NCBI RefSeq assembly: GCF_038396675.1
Contig: NC_088921.1
Location: 18,103,001-18,167,000, forward strand
DNA length: 64,000 nt
Direction of reading: 5' to 3'
Origin: Hydra vulgaris
Lineage: Eukaryota > Cnidaria > Hydrozoa > Anthoathecata > Hydridae
Part shown: in pieces, positions 12,985 through 25,134 of the stretch
Layout: each line of letters starts with the position of its first letter
Position numbering within the stretch: position 1 is the first letter of the stretch
Notes under the pieces: model-generated
Told to the model about the DNA's origin: nothing
Databases searched by the model: none
Seen by the model: only the letters and a program-made list of their open reading frames with translations
Position numbers and translations under genes: made by a program

Positions 12985-13487
12985 ATTTGTAGATGATAAT
13001 TTTTGTAATTTTGTCGATATTGAATGAAATATTAAATTGTTAAAATGTCAATTGTTTTTATATATAAAAGTTTTCGCCATTTGTTTCTTAAAAAGATTTT
13101 TGTTGTCAACGAAATAAAAAAATTCGAATGTTTTTTAGAATTTCTCTATGAAGATATTTTGTTCCAAAGTTTTAATTAAATAACGTTGTTTACCTAAATA
13201 TATCATCTTAAATATTATATGTATTAATAACGATCAGTAGTGTCTTAAATATCATATGTAGTAATAGATATTTGTGTTTAATTTGTAAGCAAGTAGAAAT
13301 CGATGCACTTTTTTAATTTATTGTATATTGCAACACATGAAGATACGGTAGCAGTTTATTACTGTAAAAATCACAATAATTTATCGCTTCCCATAAGTGC
13401 TAGTATAAAATGTGATTTCATAATACGGTAGAACGCAATAAATTTCTATTTATTCACGGTATCCTACTGTTATTTCTTCTAACTATA
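12985..13487. other. Copy A segment between hAT and Tc3-like element
   Basis: Non-coding, AT-rich sequence that aligns with 38880-39351 of copy B. It ends at the TA where the Tc3-like element entered. Confidence 0.6.
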
Positions 13488-15106
13488 CAGTGGAGAAAAT
13501 AGAATTAGTCACACGATGTACTGATCCAATATTTTGTAAATCTATAAGTAAGTTTGTGCGGTGCATCTTTTGTATCCACACACATTAAATTATTGTTTCA
13601 AACGACAAATTTTTAGATTATAATATAGCGTAATTAAATTGCAGGACATTTGATAAAGCCATAAAATGTATAATACTTGATATTTGCTGTAACAAATAGA
13701 ATTAGCCTCATCAATAATTATTTCCAGTTTACTTGTATATTTTGATCTGGCGATATGCATTTGTGACTTGGTTTTTTTTATTATTTGTAAGTTAAACAAA
13801 GACTAAAATCAGTCTCATAAAGTTTTTAACATTTGGTTTTTGATACCTTAATTTGAAATGGGACGTGGTAAGCGTTTAACGAATGAAGAATTAGCAGTAA
13901 TCAAAGCATACAAAGATACAGGCTTATATAATCAGGAAATTGCAAAGAAAATTAAAAGATCTCCAAAAGTGGTTAGATATTACTTCAAGATTGGCGTTAT
14001 ATATGGAGCTTATAAAGAAAGTGGTGGCAAACGTAAAATTGATAATCGTACTAAACGAGTTATTGTACGTCGTGCTGCTGCTCAGCACATGACTGCATCT
14101 CAAATTTGTCTTGATTTACAATTACCTGTATCTGTTCAATGCGTGAGACAAATCTTCATGAAGACCAAATACAATTAGGAAAAAGCGTAAACCAAATCTA
14201 AAACTTACTGCTCGTCATAAAGAAGTTAGATTACAATTTGCAAAAGAACACATGTCTTAGCAGAAAGAGTAGTATCAAGTTCTCTTCAGTGATGAAAAAA
14301 TGTTCAATCTAGATGGTCTTGATGTCTATCAATATTACTGACACGATTTTCGAAAAGAGAAAGTAACTCGTATGAGTCGTAACTTTGGTGGTGGAACTGT
14401 TATGATTTTGGGGGCTTTTTCCTTTTCTGGAAAACTTCCACTTGCATGGATTTCAACAAAAATGAATTCACAGGACTACATTGACTTATTAGAAATAAGT
14501 TTGCTTGAACATAGTAAGGAATCGATGGGTGAAAATTTCACTTTTCAACAAGATAATGGTGCTATCCATAACTCAAAGCTCACAAAAGCTTGGTATAGAG
14601 AAAAAAATATTTACGTAATTTGAATGGCCCGCATCTAGACCTTAACCTAATTGAAAATCTATGGAAAATACTTTCTAGAAAGATTTATGAAAATGGTAAG
14701 CAATTTGAATCCACCTTGGAGCTGAAAACTTGTAACAGAGAAGCTAGGAGTGAAATATCAATAGAAACTATCCGAAATCTTGTGTCAAGTCGCATATTTG
14801 AAGTCATTGAAAATTGAGGAAACGATATAAAGTATTAAATGAGTGTAAAAAAAAAATATTTTTAGTATTTTCTTGTATATAACGTAAATGAGGCTAATTC
14901 TATTTTCTCCACAAATTGAATACTTTTAACTTTTTCTCCATTTGCAATTAATTAAACATACTCATTTATAAACTTTTTAGTGGTAGTAGAAGATAATAAG
15001 AAATAAAGTTGATAATTAATTAAAATAAAGTAATAATTGTTTTAATTCCATTTTTGTTAAATTAGAACGAAAAATAAAGGTGAGGCTAGTTCAACTTTCT
15101 CCATTG
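13488..15106 (+). mobile_element. Tc3-like element with IR/DR-type ends
   Basis: The terminal inverted repeats start cagtggagaaaatag (13488) and, on the other strand, caatggagaaagttg (from 15106 inward). Both are flanked by TA (13486-13487 and 15107-15108). The corresponding site in copy B (39350-39351) is a single TA in otherwise aligned sequence, an empty site. About 200 bp inside each end a second copy of the terminal motif occurs, aatagaattagcctc at 13694-13708 and gaggctaattctatt at 14889-14903. That is the nested direct-repeat organisation known from Sleeping Beauty-type elements. Length is 1619 bp. Confidence 0.9.
13858..14817 (+). pseudogene. Tc3-like transposase, frameshifted
   Basis: The first frame, 13858-14178 (106 codons), holds the bipartite helix-turn-helix DNA-binding region, with a Tc3-like start (MGRGKRLTNEE), a KKIKRSPKVVRYY recognition-helix region and a basic KRKIDNRTKRVIVRRAA linker. 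Frame changes follow. The catalytic core continues with FSDEKMFNLDG (first Asp, near 14288), GGGTVMILGAFS (from 14390), FQQDNGAIHNS (second Asp, near 14555) and LNLIENLWKIL (Glu near 14655), with another frame shift between the last two near 14620. The order and the motifs are those of a Tc1/mariner DDE transposase close to the Tc3 group. At least two frameshifts and a stop (14178, 14340) make it inactive. Confidence 0.88.
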
Positions 15107-16273
15107 TATGAATTGGTGAATGCTTCAAGGGCAGAAGTTATATAATGTAAACTTTCGGGAAACTAAAAAAACCCGCATTTTCCCCGTTAATTTTTGTTAA
15201 AGGTTCAATAATTATTTTTTGAAGGTGAAGAACATTATCCTCTTCAAAAACTTTTAACTTTATAGCACGACAATAAAAACACCAGTAGAACCGCTTCATT
15301 TAATTTGATAAAAGTTGGTGCAAACGTCTGATATGGTCACACCAAACTCTAGATAAAATTTCACCTGGATTAGTTTACTGTTTGTTGATTTCTGCAATTT
15401 TAAGTTAATAATTTGTTAGTTTATTGCTACTTCTCAAAACGTTACCGATTACTGTGATATTTGGTCGCTGTTTTCATAATAATGGTTACATGAGTGTTCT
15501 ATTATGTAATGTAAAAACTAATATGTAATGTAATAAACTACTGCCAAAATGCAAAAAAAAAGTGCAAAACCTTGGCAAAAGAACTTGATAGTCCCTTTGC
15601 CAATGTTGGTAAAACAAACAAAAAATCCTTTCTGTAAAAAAATTTTTTTATTGGAACTTAAAACCTTCTTAAAAACATTGACTTTCATAATGAAATGAAA
15701 AAATAAATATTATCACAATTGGTATCATTAAGTAATACTTTTTAAAATTTTCTATTATTTTAGCATAATCCGTCTGAAGGATAAATCTAAAGCAAGCTTA
15801 TTCAACTAAATTAAAACTTTTTAATGTTTCAATTATGTGGAGAATGTTGTGAGCCGATTTTGTATCATCAAGTTGCTTGAGCACATCCACATTCTTATTT
15901 TTGATAACTAAAAAGACTCTTGGCTAGATTTGATTGAGCCCAGTGTTCGCAAAATTCCAAATTTTTAGCAAGACACTTGGACTTGACATAACACCATGTG
16001 CAAGGGTGCATACTTGAATGAGTTTAAAAACCACAAATTATATTTGCAACTTTGATTTCGCCAAAATAAGTTTAACTCCATTTGCATTAACTAGTGATCA
16101 TATTTGTTCAATGTTAGAGTGAGTTTCTGCCAAATCTTCTGATACCGCAACAAGAATTAATTTTTTTACTTTAGTGTATTTGCCAGTAAGTTAAGTGAGA
16201 GGTTATTTTTGTGGCGGTGAGCTGGTATTAACCCTTAACACAGTATCGACAATGCTTAGACAAAACTTGAGAA

Positions 16274-16336
16274 AACCTTAACCACTATCAATTCGAGCTT
16301 AACAAAGTTAAGCTCGAATTGATAGTGGTTAAGGTT
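16274..16336. repeat. Palindrome, perfect 30-bp arms, 3-nt loop
   Basis: Arms 16274-16303 and 16307-16336 are exact reverse complements around aaa. The aligned place in copy B (about 42774-42830) has only the left arm, followed by unrelated sequence, so the right arm appears to be an inverted copy made in place. Confidence 0.95.
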
Positions 16337-16372
16337 GCGAGATTAAATAACATAATTCACAAGACTTGATAA

Positions 16373-16406
16373 ATCATTGCAGTGAGCAACAGCTCACTGC
16401 AATGAT
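16373..16406. repeat. Palindrome, perfect 15-bp arms, 4-nt loop
   Basis: Arms 16373-16387 and 16392-16406. A weaker second layer of pairing extends it (cacaagac near 16358 with gtcttgtg near 16426). Copy B at about 42860-42900 has the left arm only. Confidence 0.92.
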
Positions 16407-16711
16407 AACGTGGTGTTATGGTTAGTCTTGTGAGTCTCCTTTTTCCGTCGGTAATTTTTAGATCACTGCAGGTGAAGAAATCACTCAAATGTTGACCTGC
16501 TATTAAGAAAACTTTTGTAAAAATTTAGCTCTACCGTCTTGCTGCTTGATATTTGATTTACAGTTCTGACCAATTTTTTTAATCCATTATTGATTAGTCC
16601 CGTATTTAATTGTAAATTTACAAGAGTTAGAGTGGTCAATTGTGGAGCGCTTGATAGTGGCCGGACGTTACGTTGACCTAAAACCAAAACATACATAATA
16701 TTTCGCCCGCT

Positions 16712-19030
16712 AGATGCTTTAAATGCTCCATTATCTTAGTTCACAATCAGAAACCTACAAAGTTAAAAGAAACATTTTACCAACATTTAGAAATTCATGT
16801 GGTTTTTGGTTGTTTAGTGGGAAATAAAAAATGCACTTTTGAATTCTTTTTTTTTAAATTAATTATGTTTTTTAAAATCATAACCACATGAAATTATAAT
16901 AAAACAATAACTTATTCCTTTAAATAACACCCAAAAAAAAAAGTAGTTTTTTTTTTTTTACTTTTAGTAATGAATGAAAAAAAATTACTTTTATATGAAG
17001 AAGATTTTTATTTGTTTAAAAAAACATAAATTTTCAAAATTTGTTTGTGCTCAAGATCGCGGATGATCGCAGTCACATTTCTTAGGGTAGTTAGTAGACA
17101 CTATAGACTACAAAAATATCAAAATATGGAAAAGGTACAAATTGGAACAATTTTCTAATTCTTCATCAAAGTTAAAGTTTAGTACTTTTGTGATTAATTT
17201 TTTACTTCCAACGCTAGAAACTGTAGTACCAACTATTTCAAGAAATTTTTTATTTTTTATTTTAACAGTCTATATTATAACTTTTCACATTATGTATATA
17301 TTCTCAATTTTTCAATAATCTATAAATTAAAAAAAAAATAATAATTACTAAAAACCAGCGTTTTGAGAAATTTTATCGAAAATTTATTATAAACCTAACT
17401 TCAAGAAACCACTACCGTTGAGCCTGTCACATTTAGAGTTTCCTATATTGGAAAACTCTTAGTTAGGGCATTAGTAACAAAACCCACCATCAGACATAAT
17501 TTTGGCAATCACTGACGCGGTGTTCCGGTCATCAACCAATGAATCCTATGCATGAACCATGAATAGCAAGTTTACTGAAATATGGTGAGATGAAAATTAT
17601 TAGGTAGCCAATATATAAAGGAGGAATATGGGCAGCTGCCCATATTCCAAGTTCCTCAACAAAAATTAAAGTTCCTCCAACAAAATATTTAGCTAAGTTA
17701 TGCACTAGTACATAACTTAACTAAATAATTTGTTTGTTATTATTCATTAATACCATAATGTTTTGAACTAAATAGTAAATATCTTCTATATAAATGCTAT
17801 AAAAATGGTTTGTGAGACACCTAAGTCTTGTGGAAATAAAAGATGCAGAATTACTTTTTTTAAGCTGCTAAACAAAGAAACAATGAACGAAATGCAACTA
17901 TATGAGTGATTTGATGTCTGATTAGTGTATAGTGCAACCGTATGAATGATTTAGGTTGATTAGTGAAGCAGGAGTCACCATTAAATGGTTTATGAATCTA
18001 GCGCTAACCCCTGACTGGCGCTATTAAGTGAACTGATCTTCGTAAAGTGTAACTTTACTGCTGGTTGTGAAGATAAACACATTATGGAAACAAATTTACT
18101 TTTTAATTTAGTTAACTAAAATCTTTTTAATTAAAAAATCAAAAAAAAAACCGATAGAATGTTTCGATGGTTTTTCGAAGCTCGATAAGTCAAGAACTGC
18201 GGCTCTTTGAATTGATAAATTTTTATTTTACAATTTCCACAAACTAAAACACTCATTGACATCGGAACTTTTTAGATACCACGACAGCTCCACGAAAGTT
18301 AACTCTAAAGCATCTTCTTATACTATGGCCCGCAAACATGATTTTAGTTTATCCGATTATTTTAGAGACTTCCATTGCGTCATTTTTAATACGCGACCTT
18401 CCATAAATTGCTTTGGGATCGTTCAAATATTATGCACGCAACATATATTTAAAAAACAGAAGTAGGAGATAATAAGCTTTTAACGCGGAGATTTTCATTA
18501 AATTTAACTGCGCAACTTTGATATTTTGTTTAACTTAGACTATGCGAGGGAAAACTTTTGATCTTTTTTGTTTTGTTTATTGTGAAAGCTTGCGTTACGC
18601 AATTTATGAACGATTCCAAATCAATGACACCTCCTTTTAGAAATGATACATTATATAACATATCATTGTTAATATAATATATCATTGCCTTTTGGTGTAT
18701 GCTTAACTTTGCTCATAATGCTTAAGATAGCTAACCGCAAATTTCGCCATATACAAAGTGAGCTTTGCAATAAAACTGAATTTGCAGCGAAAATTTATTT
18801 TTTATGATTTTCTTATTTTTTATAGACAAATATAAAATCACACAAAAAAAAGTTTTTTTTGATACTTTATAAAAGTAACATGAATGTAAGATTGTTGTTA
18901 TTTTTTAGCTGTGTGAAACATATATAACATTTCGAAAAGCTTTAAATTTATAATAAAAATTTTTATCCCCATTTTTTTTGGTTCATTCAATTTAATTAAT
19001 CCTCAATTCGTATGAAATTTGACAACAATC
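16712..19030. other. AT-rich region, no gene recognised
   Basis: No frame in this stretch shows a domain I recognise. A perfect 26-bp palindrome without a loop lies at 17623-17648, followed by a smaller one at about 17694-17725 with a 9-bp arm. A 69-codon frame at 18256-18465 has no recognisable content. A gcgttacgcaa motif at 18594 resembles those near 2531 and 2585. Confidence 0.35.
17623..17648. repeat. Perfect 26-bp palindrome
   Basis: The sequence reads the same on both strands around gggcagctgccc with no spacer. The following short direct repeats of agttcctc (about 17649 and 17672) suggest the edge of a small mobile element, but I cannot define its other end. Confidence 0.8.
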
Positions 19031-19033
19031 TGG

Positions 19034-19127
19034 TTGTGTGTGTGTGTGTGTGTGTGTGCTTGTGTGTGTGTGTGTGTGTGTGTGTGGAAGGTGGGTGGGT
19101 GGGTGTAACTGTGTGTGAATGTGTGTG
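19034..19127. repeat. (GT)n microsatellite with ggtggg variants
   Basis: About 50 bp of almost pure GT (19034-19086) is followed by a short ggtgggtgggtggg run and more interrupted GT. The minus-strand frame here, with HTHTHT repeats, is a by-product. Confidence 0.95.
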
Positions 19128-19763
19128 TATCACATTTAAATATTGTTTTAAACTTAAATTTTAAATATTGTTTAAACTTAAATTTTACAATTAAAAACAA
19201 ATAGTTATGATGTTGTTTATTAAAGCAATTTGAAAACATAGATCGCAATCAATGATGTTTTAAAGTTTCAAAGCATATATTTTACACACAATAATGTATG
19301 CAGTATGTGACGTTACTAGGTATAAAGATTGATACTTTTAAATAGATCAAAGACTTGATAGTTTTGCACCATTAAAAAGATACCCCACGTATTGTTAAAA
19401 AGATATACCCAATCTTAAAAAAACGGAAAATAAAATGTTTTAAAAATGTTATTCTAAGCAAGTATGCGAAGTGTATTTTAAAAATGCAAGATAATGTAGC
19501 GGTGATTGTTTGACTCAACCAAGCACCAAAATGTTTATTTTTGTATTCAAAATCTTATCTGTATTTATTAGTGAATAAATGGCTACCAAAATAAAACATG
19601 AATTTTAAAAAAAAAATTTTAATAAAAGGCTTTTGATATAATCAAATTTCTTTATTTTGAGAGGTCTAGCTAATTTAGTTTTTATTATTTTTTTTTAGTA
19701 ATTATTAAATTTGTTTTCGTTAAAAGTAAATAAAAGTCTAGTAGTTTTCAACATGTAAATACT

Positions 19764-19905
<142 letters not shown>

Positions 19906-20299
19906 GAAACTTTTTTACCGATTGCAATTAGTCAACACTTTTCAAGCAGGTTACTCTAAATTAGTGCAATTTTATAGGATAGCATATGTAAATCATATAT
20001 TACTAAACAAATGTTGTAAACAAATGTAAAAAACCTACCTAAATAATGTTATATGCAAATGCCAGTAAGTATAAAAATCAATATATAAGTTATGCTTGCA
20101 GGTCATTGATGGTACAGTTATTTATATATAAAAAAATATTTTTTCAAAAAAAAAAATTTAAGGTAAAAATATTATATTGTTATATCAATTTTTTATAGTA
20201 TTTTTTATATTATTAAAATTTTATTACTGTTAAATAAGGAACCAAAAATAACCATGTCAAAAATTTTATATTTGCTTGACATTTTTAAAATTTTAGAAA

Positions 20300-20715
20300 T
20301 ATATTAAAATATTAATTTTAATACTTTTATATATTTTTATATAAATGATATTTAACATTTGAATATATATCATATATTTTTATATAAATTTTTATATTAT
20401 AGCGCCTACCATATATAAATTCAGCAGAAACATTGCTGTATATAGGCATTTTTTTGCAAAAATACAAACAGCAATATCTGCCATATAAAAAAAAAGGTCC
20501 TTAATTTTTGAATTTTCGGCGGCACATAAATATGGTCGGCGCTGCCGAAAACAGTCTATAATAGCCCCTGATTATTATATATTTTTATATAAATAATATT
20601 TAATATATAAATATATTTTTATATAAATGATATTTAATTTATAAATTTATATTATATATATTTTTAGATAAATGATATTTAGTATATAAATACATATATA
20701 TTTTTATATTATGTA
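20300..20715. repeat. AT-rich minisatellite, unit about 35-50 bp
   Basis: The phrase atatatttttatataaatg with atatttaa recurs about six times (near 20326, 20350, 20378, 20580, 20615, 20660). A non-repetitive, more GC-rich piece at about 20401-20565 splits the array. Confidence 0.65.
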
Positions 20716-21199
20716 ATTTTTAAAATAAAAATAAATAAAAAATTTAAAAAGTAAAACACTTAAAATTTTGATGAAAATGAAATGATTTTATCTTAACTTG
20801 CCACCACATTTCAAAAGATATCTGTTTGTTGAAAATTACATCTATAATTAAAAATTGGACAAAACCGGTACTAAAATAGCAAAAAATATTTTATCCAAGT
20901 GGGATATAAGTTCCCGTTGCGGAGGCTGCTGCTTATCAGAAGGTTGGATTTTGGTTCTTGTTTTTAGTTTTAAAAAGTTTCAAAAGATAAAAACCACAAC
21001 CAAAAATTTAATAAATATAAGTATTTTCAGCAGAAAGTTGAACCAGCGAATAAAAAACTTTTTGTTTAATCGAGCATTTAGTTATTTAACATTTAGTTAC
21101 TTAATGTAATTTTATAATTTATATGTTGCATAATTATATACAATACATAAATTATAAAGTTATTCCTATGTATAATGATTTATTAATGATTAGTTTTTC

Positions 21200-21456
21200 A
21201 GAGGTGTATTATGTTAGACCAAAAAAAGAAAGTAAAATTAGAGAAAGAAATAGCAAATGCTGTTGATACTGCCACGTTAGTCAGAAGATTTATTAACTTT
21301 ATTACTAATAGTTGTACAAGGTCAGAAGTAAAATATGCATTAGAGTTATTCAAAACGGAATTATCAACCATGTCTTATTATGATGACGTAAAGCAGGATA
21401 TTTATGATCAAATGAAAAATTTAGGTATAGAACATAACAACCTTTTAGATGCTTAA
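21200..21456 (+). CDS. Hypothetical exon or small ORF, 81 aa
   Basis: The frame from ATG 21211 to the stop at 21456 encodes 81 residues that look like a real soluble protein: mixed charge, even composition, predicted mostly helical (segments around residues 5-25, 35-50 and 55-75), with no low complexity. A tttttcag acceptor-like sequence ends at 21201, ten bases before the ATG, so it may be a 3' exon with its stop codon. I do not recognise the family. It lies 800 bp upstream of, and in the same orientation as, the Death-fold-like exon at 22235-22645 and could belong to the same broken locus. Confidence 0.35.
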
Positions 21457-21714
21457 TGCTATACTTTATAATAAAAGAATAGTCGAGCTATGTCTAAAAC
21501 AACTTTTGATTGCAATACTTCGGGTGATGAATATAATACTAATAAACGTAGCCATAGAAGTGGTGAAATATACATTACCAAGTATATTTTTGTATTAAGT
21601 TTTGTTTATTATATGATATAGAACAAGTCTTTACTTTTTGTATATTACAAAATTATTTATTAAACTTTACTGCAGCAATTCCCAACCTTTCCAATGCCGC
21701 AACTCTTTGGTATT

Positions 21715-21965
21715 ATAATAAGCTCCTTAATCACTGCAGCTTTGCAGCTAACTATTATGTTTGTTTGACTTCTAAATATCTGATTTCTTTTATTTATATA
21801 ATAAGGTTGATTTTATTTTTGCTTTCATTTATATTATAAATTTTTGATTTTATTCATAAAATTAATTTTATTTTATTTATATAATTAGGTTGCTCCTAAA
21901 TCACTGCAGCTCTGCAGCTAACTATTATGTTTTTTGACTTCTAAATATCTGATTTTATTTATAAG
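21715..21965. repeat. Direct repeat of about 75 bp
   Basis: Segments at about 21720-21792 and 21893-21960 match closely (aatcactgcagct, tgcagctaactattatg, gacttctaaatatctgatt). The second lies about 175 bp after the first. No coding content. Confidence 0.8.
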
Positions 21966-22234
21966 CACCATATTTTTTGTTACAAATTATTTTATAACTG
22001 ATTTACAATAAAATTTCAACAAAACAATTTTGTTTTAGTTAATATTTGCAATGCAATAAAGTTTTTACATTGTAAACATTTTATAAATAATTTTATATTA
22101 AATTACTTATTGTACAGTATGCAGCAAATAAAGTGTAACTAAATAAATACGCTCTCAAATTTTTATTAAAAAAATATTTATTAATTTCCTAAGTAAAACA
22201 TTGTTAAAAAGTCAAAATTAAAAAATAAAATTTA

Positions 22235-22645
22235 ATTTTTTGATATGTTCCCCTTTAGCTTAAATTCAACAAGTCCAAGCTTTTACAATTTTAGAACACA
22301 CATTGTCTTCTATAAATCCCCAAATAAAGAAATCCATGGAATTGTATCAGGTGAATTTGACAGCCGTTGTTTAAACAAATTAGATAATGGAACATTTGCA
22401 CTCTGCATCCATGATACTATATTGATAAATTTTGTTAAAGATTGGAGATAAATTGTTAGAAAAAAATTTTAAAGATCTTAAGTATTATTATTCACATCAT
22501 ATTGGTGATGATATTCTCGAAAAGAATAAGAAGCAACCGATTTTTTTAAAGCTTTAGAACATCATATGCTTCCAGGGGTTGATAACTATGATGCATTTTT
22601 TGAGGCACTTAGCATAATTGGAAGATTTGACAAAACATTTTCCTG
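22235..22645 (+). pseudogene. Death-fold-like exon of a probable NLR-type gene
   Basis: Two successive plus-strand frames. The first (22245-22451) contains FYNFRTHIVFYKSP, IVSGEFDSRCLNK and FVKDWR before a stop. The second, after it, gives FKDLKYYYSHHIGDDILE and, following a slip in a T-run at 22543, FFKALEHHMLPG then VDNYDAFFEALSIIGRFDK. This ends in a good donor site, TG/GTAAG, at 22645/22646. The alternating short helices and the FEALSIIGR ending resemble a Death-superfamily (DED or CARD-like) domain. Such domains precede NACHT in cnidarian NLR proteins, and the nearby piece at 32673-33291 is NLR-like. The stop and frameshift suggest a pseudogene. Assignment to the Death fold is by eye only. 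Confidence 0.42.
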
Positions 22646-22759
22646 GTAAGTTTAATAGTAATATTATATTTAAGTTTGTCATGTATTCATATGCTACTAG
22701 CAGTAGGCAACCTCTAATAAGGGTTATTAGTAAATAAATTACTAATAACAATTCCATTC

Positions 22760-23515
22760 TTATTTATTTTCTCTAATGAAATATAAATTTATTAATGTTT
22801 TTTTAGTTCTGCTTACTTTATTTTTCTTGGCTTAAACAAAACTCTTAGTTTTATTAAAGATACTGTTAACCATTTATTTTGCAACGTTTGAACATTAAAT
22901 GCGCAAATCACAACAAAGTTGTTATGTTAAAATACGACTTGAATTATATGCATAGATCATCCAAGTCTTATTTTAAAGTTGCGGAAAATTGTGTAGGTAA
23001 AATATTCAGAATATATTTTCCCTTTTCATCCTCTTAATTTTACTTTTAACTGATTAGTTTTTAATTTTTTTAAGTGTTCTTAATTTTTCGATGAGTGAAG
23101 CTTAAAAATTAAATATTCACAAAAATTATACCTTAACTTGTATGTTAATATAAGTTATTAATATATAACTTGTAAACTTGTTTGAAAAGAAATTCTTTTG
23201 TTTAGGAATGCAATTGCTTTTACTCAACATTTTTGAAGTAATTATTACGCTCTACGTGAATACAAGTTTGAGCAAAGTTGATAAATGTATTCACATAAAG
23301 GTGACCAATTAGTTTAAAAGCGCTTAGTAAAATCAGTTGCTTTTTTTTTATTCACCCAGCATAATGAGCTGAAAAGATTATAAAACATATGTTAAAACCA
23401 TATAAAACAGTTGTAAAAATTATATTTAAGATGGTCATCATATATCTGCATGTGTTTCTATAGCAAATAGAATTTTAGGTAGAATATGCGTTTTCTATTT
23501 GGAATCCATTTTTTT
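22760..23515. other. Intronic or intergenic AT-rich stretch
   Basis: No coding or repeat structure that I can defend. Confidence 0.3.
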
Positions 23516-23519
23516 AAAA

Positions 23520-24025
23520 AGTTATTGATCTAATTGAAGGAGTACAACATTGGGCAACAAAGACTAATTCCAGGATATTCAGAGCTTCTTTATCTGGAAA
23601 GATTAAATAGACTTAATATAACAACCTTATCTATGAAAAGAGAAAGAAGCTATTTAATTAACTTTTTTTAATGTCTTAATAATTCTTATCAGCTAAATAC
23701 CTAACTTTCCTAAGGAACTTTTGTCAACCAGCAGGACCAGCTGGAAGTGTTTGTGACTATATCCACAATGATAGATATATTTCTGAGATCTGTAGACACT
23801 CGAGTTAAAAGAATTTTTTTTCTAATCGTGTTATTCCAATTTGGAACAATTTGCCGTTTGATATCGAACTTAACAAGTCAGTGTTAAACTTTAAAAAAAG
23901 TCTTGATGAACTTTATTACGTGAATTAAAATTTCAAATGTTAGTTTTTAAACATGCTGCTAAAGTGGATTTCCACTCAGTGAGCATTTGCTAACCGCAGC
24001 AATTAAATAAATAAATAGATATTCA
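23520..24025 (+). pseudogene. LINE 3' end (RT C-terminus and AAAT tail)
   Basis: Translation with a few stops gives IDLIEGVQHWATK, then SDYIHNDRYIS-like sequence and NRVIPIWNNLPFDIE followed by LNFKKSLDELYY. That is the C-terminal end of a CR1/L2-type non-LTR retrotransposon (the IxxLExVQRRATK and VxxWNxLP segments). The tail aattaaataaataaata at 23999-24017 is the kind of short 3' microsatellite such elements end with. Only the last 400 bp survive. Confidence 0.65.
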
Positions 24026-24222
24026 AATAATATTTGAAATTTAAGGAACTTAAACAACTTTAAAAAAAAGTTCTTTACAAAATCTTTGGCTTTTTTACTA
24101 ACAAGTTTTTAATAGCTTGCTACTTGAAAACAACGTACACGGATTTTCGTAAACTAAAATTTTGAAGACCAGATATTTTTCCAGATTTTGCAAATCGCTA
24201 TCGCTTTTATTTTAATTTAACC

Positions 24223-24328
<106 letters not shown>

Positions 24329-24642
24329 ACATACAAGATTCAAATTAAGTGCAGGGCTCGAATTTACGCAAAAAATTTAATCTCGAAAAAACATTTTTTT
24401 TTTAACCGACCTTTACCTTCCCCACCTCCCTCGACAAAATCCATTGAGTCACTATAAGGTAATGGGAGGGGAGGGTTGCATTAGTATAAAATTGTACATA
24501 TAAATTTGTTGATCTGTTATACATTAGTTTGTGATTTGAACACATTAGATAATATGTTTAAAAAATAACAATCTTTCAAGTTTAAACACTATCTTATAAT
24601 TTTCTTGCAAATATCAAAATATTTTAACCACTTTAAGTAGGT

Positions 24643-24720
24643 TAAGGTTCCCACCAGTCCTGGAAAGTCCTGGATTTTTTTGATTATTCTGTAAAATCCT
24701 AGAATAGTTCTGGAAAATGG
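24643..24720 (+). repeat. Plus-strand copy of the TCCTGG repeat end
   Basis: Starts aaggttcccaccagtcc and continues with tggaaagtcctgg and degenerate copies. It is the same family as 1002-1147, in opposite orientation. A weaker relative is at 33803-33870 (acctggaaaacctgg). Confidence 0.55.
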
Positions 24721-25134
24721 GATAATATTTCATATTTTGTTGTTTGTTTTTAAAGAAAAACAAAACAACAACAAAAAAACTACAATAGTAAATTATAGTA
24801 ATATAATTGCTCTAATCTATAATTTTAATAGAAAATTTGATTCTTAAATTGTTTTAGAAATTTGTACTTTAAAGATTGGTAAAAAAACTTACACATCTAT
24901 TATAAGGCATTTTTAAATTGTTTAAAAATATTATTTGAAAGATATCATCATAGTGGTTTCCATAAATCATAAATATATAGACTGTTGATATATTTTCAAT
25001 TAGTGTTTAATTATTGCATTTGCTGTATTGTTTTGAATAATTTTTAAAAGTTTGAAATATTAGAGATTCTAAATTCTTTTTGGCTCCTACAATGTTTGAC
25101 ATTTTTTTTTTGTTTTGTTTTCAGATTAAATAAT

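Larger units (their letters stand above)
7404..16711. repeat. Long dispersed repeat, copy A
   Basis: Long blocks match 36945-43172 in the same order and orientation. Examples: 7404-7740 to 36945-37200, 8190-8450 to 37757-37985, 8778-9265 to 38370-38867, 12985-13487 to 38880-39351, 15107-15560 to 39350-40480, and 15770-16711 to 41115-43172. The match starts at aaacgacaaatagcg and ends at cgcccgctaga. I see no terminal inverted repeats and no long terminal repeats, so the class is unknown. Copy A is interrupted by a hAT (9970-12958) and a Tc3-like element (13488-15106). Confidence 0.85.
15790..16711 (-). pseudogene. Minus-strand gene relic of copy A (CD-K / PC-W type)
   Basis: The upstream part is a 71-codon frame (16696-16481), with APQLTTLTLVNLQLNTGL, NNGLKKLVRTVNQI and VELNFYKSF. 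Copy B holds the same frame with a stop. Further downstream, between 16335 and 15850, shifted frames give KLELIVVKVFSKF, DTVLRVNTSSP, LILVAVSEDL and a region ending in HPCTW-like sequence. I associate the arrangement (a Gly-rich strand, then a cytosolic Asp-x-Lys segment, then a Cys-rich turn) with an unnamed transposon-type family, from memory only. Two palindromes (16274-16336 and 16373-16406) interrupt the frame in copy A but not in copy B. Confidence 0.45.

Noticed and set aside
18256-18465. 69-codon frame
   Set aside because: No recognisable content and no flanking signals.
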